Source: DATLGD01 sp035540755 (GTDB taxonomy: Bacteria > Actinomycetota > Actinomycetes > Mycobacteriales > SCTD01). From it: a stretch of 9,984 nucleotides of DNA. The stretch lies in contig DATLGD010000224.1 in the NCBI GenBank assembly GCA_035540755.1, positions 1 through 9,984 on the forward strand. The letters are read 5' to 3'. The notes beneath the pieces were generated by a model. The model did no database searches. It was not told the DNA's origin and was given only the letters and a program-made list of their open reading frames with translations. The translations under genes were made by a program, and so were the position numbers. Positions 7,599 through 9,984 of this stretch are shown one piece after another (the first letter of the stretch is position 1; each line of letters starts with the position of its first letter).

Positions 7599-9659
7599 AT
7601 GGGGCGTCCCGAGTACCCGCCGGCCGAGCGCCTGGACCTGGTCGAGCAGCTCCACGGCCGTGCGGTGGCCGACCCGTACCGCTGGCTCGAGGACGTCGAG
7701 GACCCTCGCACCGCCGCCTGGCGGGCAGCGCAGGACCGGCTCTGCCGCGACTGGCTCGACGCGCTGCCCGGCCGCGACCGGCTGCGGGAGCGGCTCACCG
7801 CACTGCTCCGCGTCGGCGCGGTCGGCACCCCCGCCTGGCGGGGCGGCTCCGCGTTCTGGACCCGTCGCGACCCGGACCAGGAGCACGGCGTGCTCCGCCG
7901 GCGCGGTGCCGACGGCGACGAGCGGGTGCTCGTCGACCCGGCCGCCCTCGACCCCGCCGGGCTGACGACGCTCGATGCGTGGTCGCCGTCCAAGGAGGGC
8001 GCGCGCCTCGCCTACCAGCTGTCCCGGGGCGGTGACGAGGAGTCGCTGCTGCACGTCGTCGACGTCGCCACCGGCGAGCTGCTCGACGGGCCGATCGACC
8101 GCTGCCGGTACTCCCCCGTGGCCTGGGTCCCCGGTGGGCAGGAGCTCTACTACGTGCGGCGCCTGCCGCCCGAGGTGGTGCCCGACGGCGAGGAGCAGTT
8201 CCACCGCCGGGTCTGGCGGCACGCGGTCGGCACGTCGACGGAGGAGGACGTCGAGGTGTGGGGCGAGGGCCTCGACGTCACGAACTACTACGGCTGCTCG
8301 GTGTCGCTCGACGGCCGGTGGCTGCTCGTCTCGGCGAGTGCCGGCACGGCCCCGCGCGACGACGTCTGGCTGTTCGACCGTGAGGCCGGCGGGCCCCCCG
8401 AGCAGGTGCAGGTCGGCGTCGACGCGCACTGCTCGCCGTGGATCGGCCGCGACGGCCGGCTCTGGCTGCTCACCGACCGCGACGCGCCCCGCGGGCGGCT
8501 GTGCGTGGCCGACCCGGAGCGGCCGCAGGACTGGGCCGTCGTCCTGCCCGAGGACGACGAGGCGGTGCTCGAGGACGTCGAGCTCCTCGACGGCGACGAC
8601 GGCCCGGTCCTGGTGGTGCTGCGCACCCGGCACGCGATCAGCGAGATCGCCGTGCACGACCTCACCGGCCGGCACCTCCACGACGTGCGACTTCCCGGTC
8701 TCGGCAGCGTCGGCGGGCTGTCCGCGCCGCCCGAGGGCGGGCCGCGGGTGTGGTTCACCTTCACCAGCGCCACCACGCCCGCTCAGGCGCTCGTGCTCGA
8801 CGTCCGTACGCGCGAGGTGTCGGTGTGGCAGGAGGCTCCCGGCCGGCCGGCGCTGGGGGCGGTGCACGAGCAGGTGCTGGAGGCGGTGTCACGCGACGGC
8901 ACTGTGATGCGGCTGCAGGTGCTGGCGCCGCCTGGGACGGCCGACCGTCCGCGGCCGGCCGTGCTGTACGGCTACGGCGGCTTCGGCGTCTCGCTGACCC
9001 CGTCGTACTCGGCCTCGGCGCTGGCCTGGGTCGAGGCCGGCGGCGTGTGGGCGGTCGCGAACCTGCGCGGCGGCGGCGAGGAGGGTGAGCAGTGGCACCG
9101 CGCCGGCATGCGCGGCGCCAAGCAGAACGTGTTCGACGACTTCGCCGCCTGCGCCGAGACGCTCGTCACGGCCGGGTTCACGAGCCCCCGTCAGCTGGGC
9201 ATCTACGGTGGGAGCAACGGCGGCCTGCTCGTCGGGGCGGCACTCACCCAGCGCCCCTCAGCGTACGCAGCCGTCGTGTGCAGCGCACCGCTGCTCGACA
9301 TGGTGCGCTACGAGCTGTTCGGGCTCGGGCGCACCTGGAACGACGAGTTCGGGACCGCGGCCGTCGCCGAGGAGCTCGGCTGGCTGCTCGCGTACTCGCC
9401 GTACCACGCGGTGCGCGACGGCGAGCCGTACCCGGCGGTGCTGCTCACCGTCTTCGACGGTGACAGTCGGGTCGACCCGCTGCACGCCCGCAAGATGTGC
9501 GCGGCGCTGCAGGCCGCGACGTCCTCGGACGCTCCGGTGCTGCTGCGCGACGAGCGGGGCGTCGGCCACGGCGCCCGCTCGGTGAGCCGCACCGCCGGGC
9601 TCGCCGTCGACACCCTCGCCTTCCTCGCCTCCCACACAGGACTGGAGCTGACCCCCTGA
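7599..9659 (+). CDS. Prolyl oligopeptidase family serine peptidase (S9A type)
   Basis: A 686-residue cytosolic peptidase expected to cleave short peptides after proline. The N-terminal segment carries the family hallmark VADPYRWLEDVEDP (about residues 23-36). The middle (about 70-400) has the repeated strand pattern of the seven-bladed propeller. The alpha/beta-hydrolase domain begins near VLYGYGGFGVSLTPSYS. The triad is complete: Ser539 in GGSNGGLLVGA, Asp622 in DGDSRVDPLHARK and His657 in GVGHGAR. GGSNGGLL favours prolyl oligopeptidase over oligopeptidase B, which normally has Ala in place of this Asn. LRGGGEEGEQWHRAG is the conserved oxyanion/domain-interface region. There is no signal peptide. 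ATG 7599 is the only reasonable start and fits full family length. It probably shares a transcript with the MscS gene, whose GTG follows 2 nt after this stop. Confidence 0.95.
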   Translation: MGRPEYPPAERLDLVEQLHGRAVADPYRWLEDVEDPRTAAWRAAQDRLCRDWLDALPGRDRLRERLTALLRVGAVGTPAWRGGSAFWTRRDPDQEHGVLRRRGADGDERVLVDPAALDPAGLTTLDAWSPSKEGARLAYQLSRGGDEESLLHVVDVATGELLDGPIDRCRYSPVAWVPGGQELYYVRRLPPEVVPDGEEQFHRRVWRHAVGTSTEEDVEVWGEGLDVTNYYGCSVSLDGRWLLVSASAGTAPRDDVWLFDREAGGPPEQVQVGVDAHCSPWIGRDGRLWLLTDRDAPRGRLCVADPERPQDWAVVLPEDDEAVLEDVELLDGDDGPVLVVLRTRHAISEIAVHDLTGRHLHDVRLPGLGSVGGLSAPPEGGPRVWFTFTSATTPAQALVLDVRTREVSVWQEAPGRPALGAVHEQVLEAVSRDGTVMRLQVLAPPGTADRPRPAVLYGYGGFGVSLTPSYSASALAWVEAGGVWAVANLRGGGEEGEQWHRAGMRGAKQNVFDDFAACAETLVTAGFTSPRQLGIYGGSNGGLLVGAALTQRPSAYAAVVCSAPLLDMVRYELFGLGRTWNDEFGTAAVAEELGWLLAYSPYHAVRDGEPYPAVLLTVFDGDSRVDPLHARKMCAALQAATSSDAPVLLRDERGVGHGARSVSRTAGLAVDTLAFLASHTGLELTP

Positions 9660-9661
9660 CC

Positions 9662-9984
9662 GTGAGCGCCACACCCACCGACGACACGACCCCCGGACCG
9701 CAGCTGCCCACCCCCGGCGAGGCGGCCGGAGCGGCGTTCGACTACGCCGGGCTGGCCCTGCGCATCGCCGTCGTCATCGCCCTCGCGCTGGTGGTGCGCT
9801 GGCTGCTGCACCGCGCCATCTCGCGCGTCATTCAGCGCGCGATCGCGACGCCGAGCGTGCCGGACGCCCTGCGCGGCCGCTTCGTCGACTCCTCGCCGGC
9901 CATCGCCAGCGAGCGCCGCCGGCAGCGGTCCGAGACCGTCGGCAGCGTCCTGCGCTCCTTCGCCTCGCTCGTGGTGTTCACCGT
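9662..9984 (+). CDS. MscS-family mechanosensitive ion channel, N-terminal part, 3' truncated by window
   Basis: The frame opens at GTG 9662 and is still open at the window end, giving 107 codons. The product begins MSATPTDDTTPGPQLPTPGE, a polar N-terminal region. A hydrophobic helix follows at about residues 28-48 (YAGLALRIAVVIALALVVRW), then a basic stretch (LLHRAISRVIQRAI). The SERRRQRSETVGSVLRSFAS segment leading into a second hydrophobic stretch (LVVFTV) is typical of the lead-in to the pore region in actinobacterial small-conductance mechanosensitive channels. Such channels release solutes on hypo-osmotic shock from the cytoplasmic membrane. The pore helix and cytoplasmic vestibule lie beyond the window. 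The start is 2 nt after the S9 peptidase stop with only a distant GGAG, so translation is likely coupled. Family call is good but based on the N-terminus alone. Confidence 0.78.
   Translation, partial: MSATPTDDTTPGPQLPTPGEAAGAAFDYAGLALRIAVVIALALVVRWLLHRAISRVIQRAIATPSVPDALRGRFVDSSPAIASERRRQRSETVGSVLRSFASLVVFT

Noticed and set aside
6861..8867. Upstream extension of the amidase frame on the minus strand, antisense to the S9 peptidase and across the HNH gene
   Set aside because: Low-complexity composition, no domain and conflict with two well-supported genes. The amidase family start matches ATG 6860.

Overview
The window is very GC-rich chromosomal DNA with strong G/C bias at third codon positions, frequent GTG starts and long spurious antisense frames. 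This is typical of a high-GC actinobacterium. The gene set and protein style suggest a Geodermatophilaceae-like organism (Blastococcus, Geodermatophilus, Modestobacter), but that placement is inference only. No tRNA, rRNA, CRISPR array, insertion sequence, integrase or phage gene was seen. The region reads as core chromosome, and I did not find a new multi-gene system in it.

Layout: (1) 2-1732, plus strand: C-terminal two thirds of an M1 aminopeptidase (pepN), cut by the window edge. (2) 1733-1890: convergent intergenic space filled with a cluster of related palindromic repeats, probably a bidirectional transcription end. (3) 7468 down to 1891, minus strand: HNH endonuclease-family protein, amidase, GNAT acetyltransferase, 4-alpha-glucanotransferase (malQ), a small lipoprotein-like membrane protein and a DUF5130 protein. 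Amidase/GNAT overlap by 4 nt and lipoprotein/DUF5130 by 14 nt; GNAT/malQ are 28 nt apart. The amidase-to-DUF5130 genes may therefore form one transcription unit, though the 64-nt malQ/lipoprotein gap could hold a separate promoter. (4) 7469-7598: divergent promoter region with a perfect 10-bp inverted repeat and an apparently leaderless start. (5) 7599-9659, plus strand: a prolyl oligopeptidase-type S9 peptidase, followed 2 nt later by the start of an MscS-type mechanosensitive channel that runs off the window at 9984.

Functionally this is a mixed housekeeping neighbourhood: peptide turnover (PepN, S9 peptidase), amide hydrolysis, maltodextrin/glycogen glucan transfer (MalQ), an acetyltransferase, an osmotic-stress channel and two conserved actinobacterial proteins of unknown role (DUF5130, HNH). 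From memory, pepN, a DUF5130 protein and an HNH protein also lie near one another in mycobacteria, which supports ancestral synteny rather than recent acquisition. The most unusual non-coding signals are the covarying palindrome cluster at 1744-1877 and the inverted repeats at 7534-7569 and 6879-6901. No gene-free stretch exceeds 300 nt.
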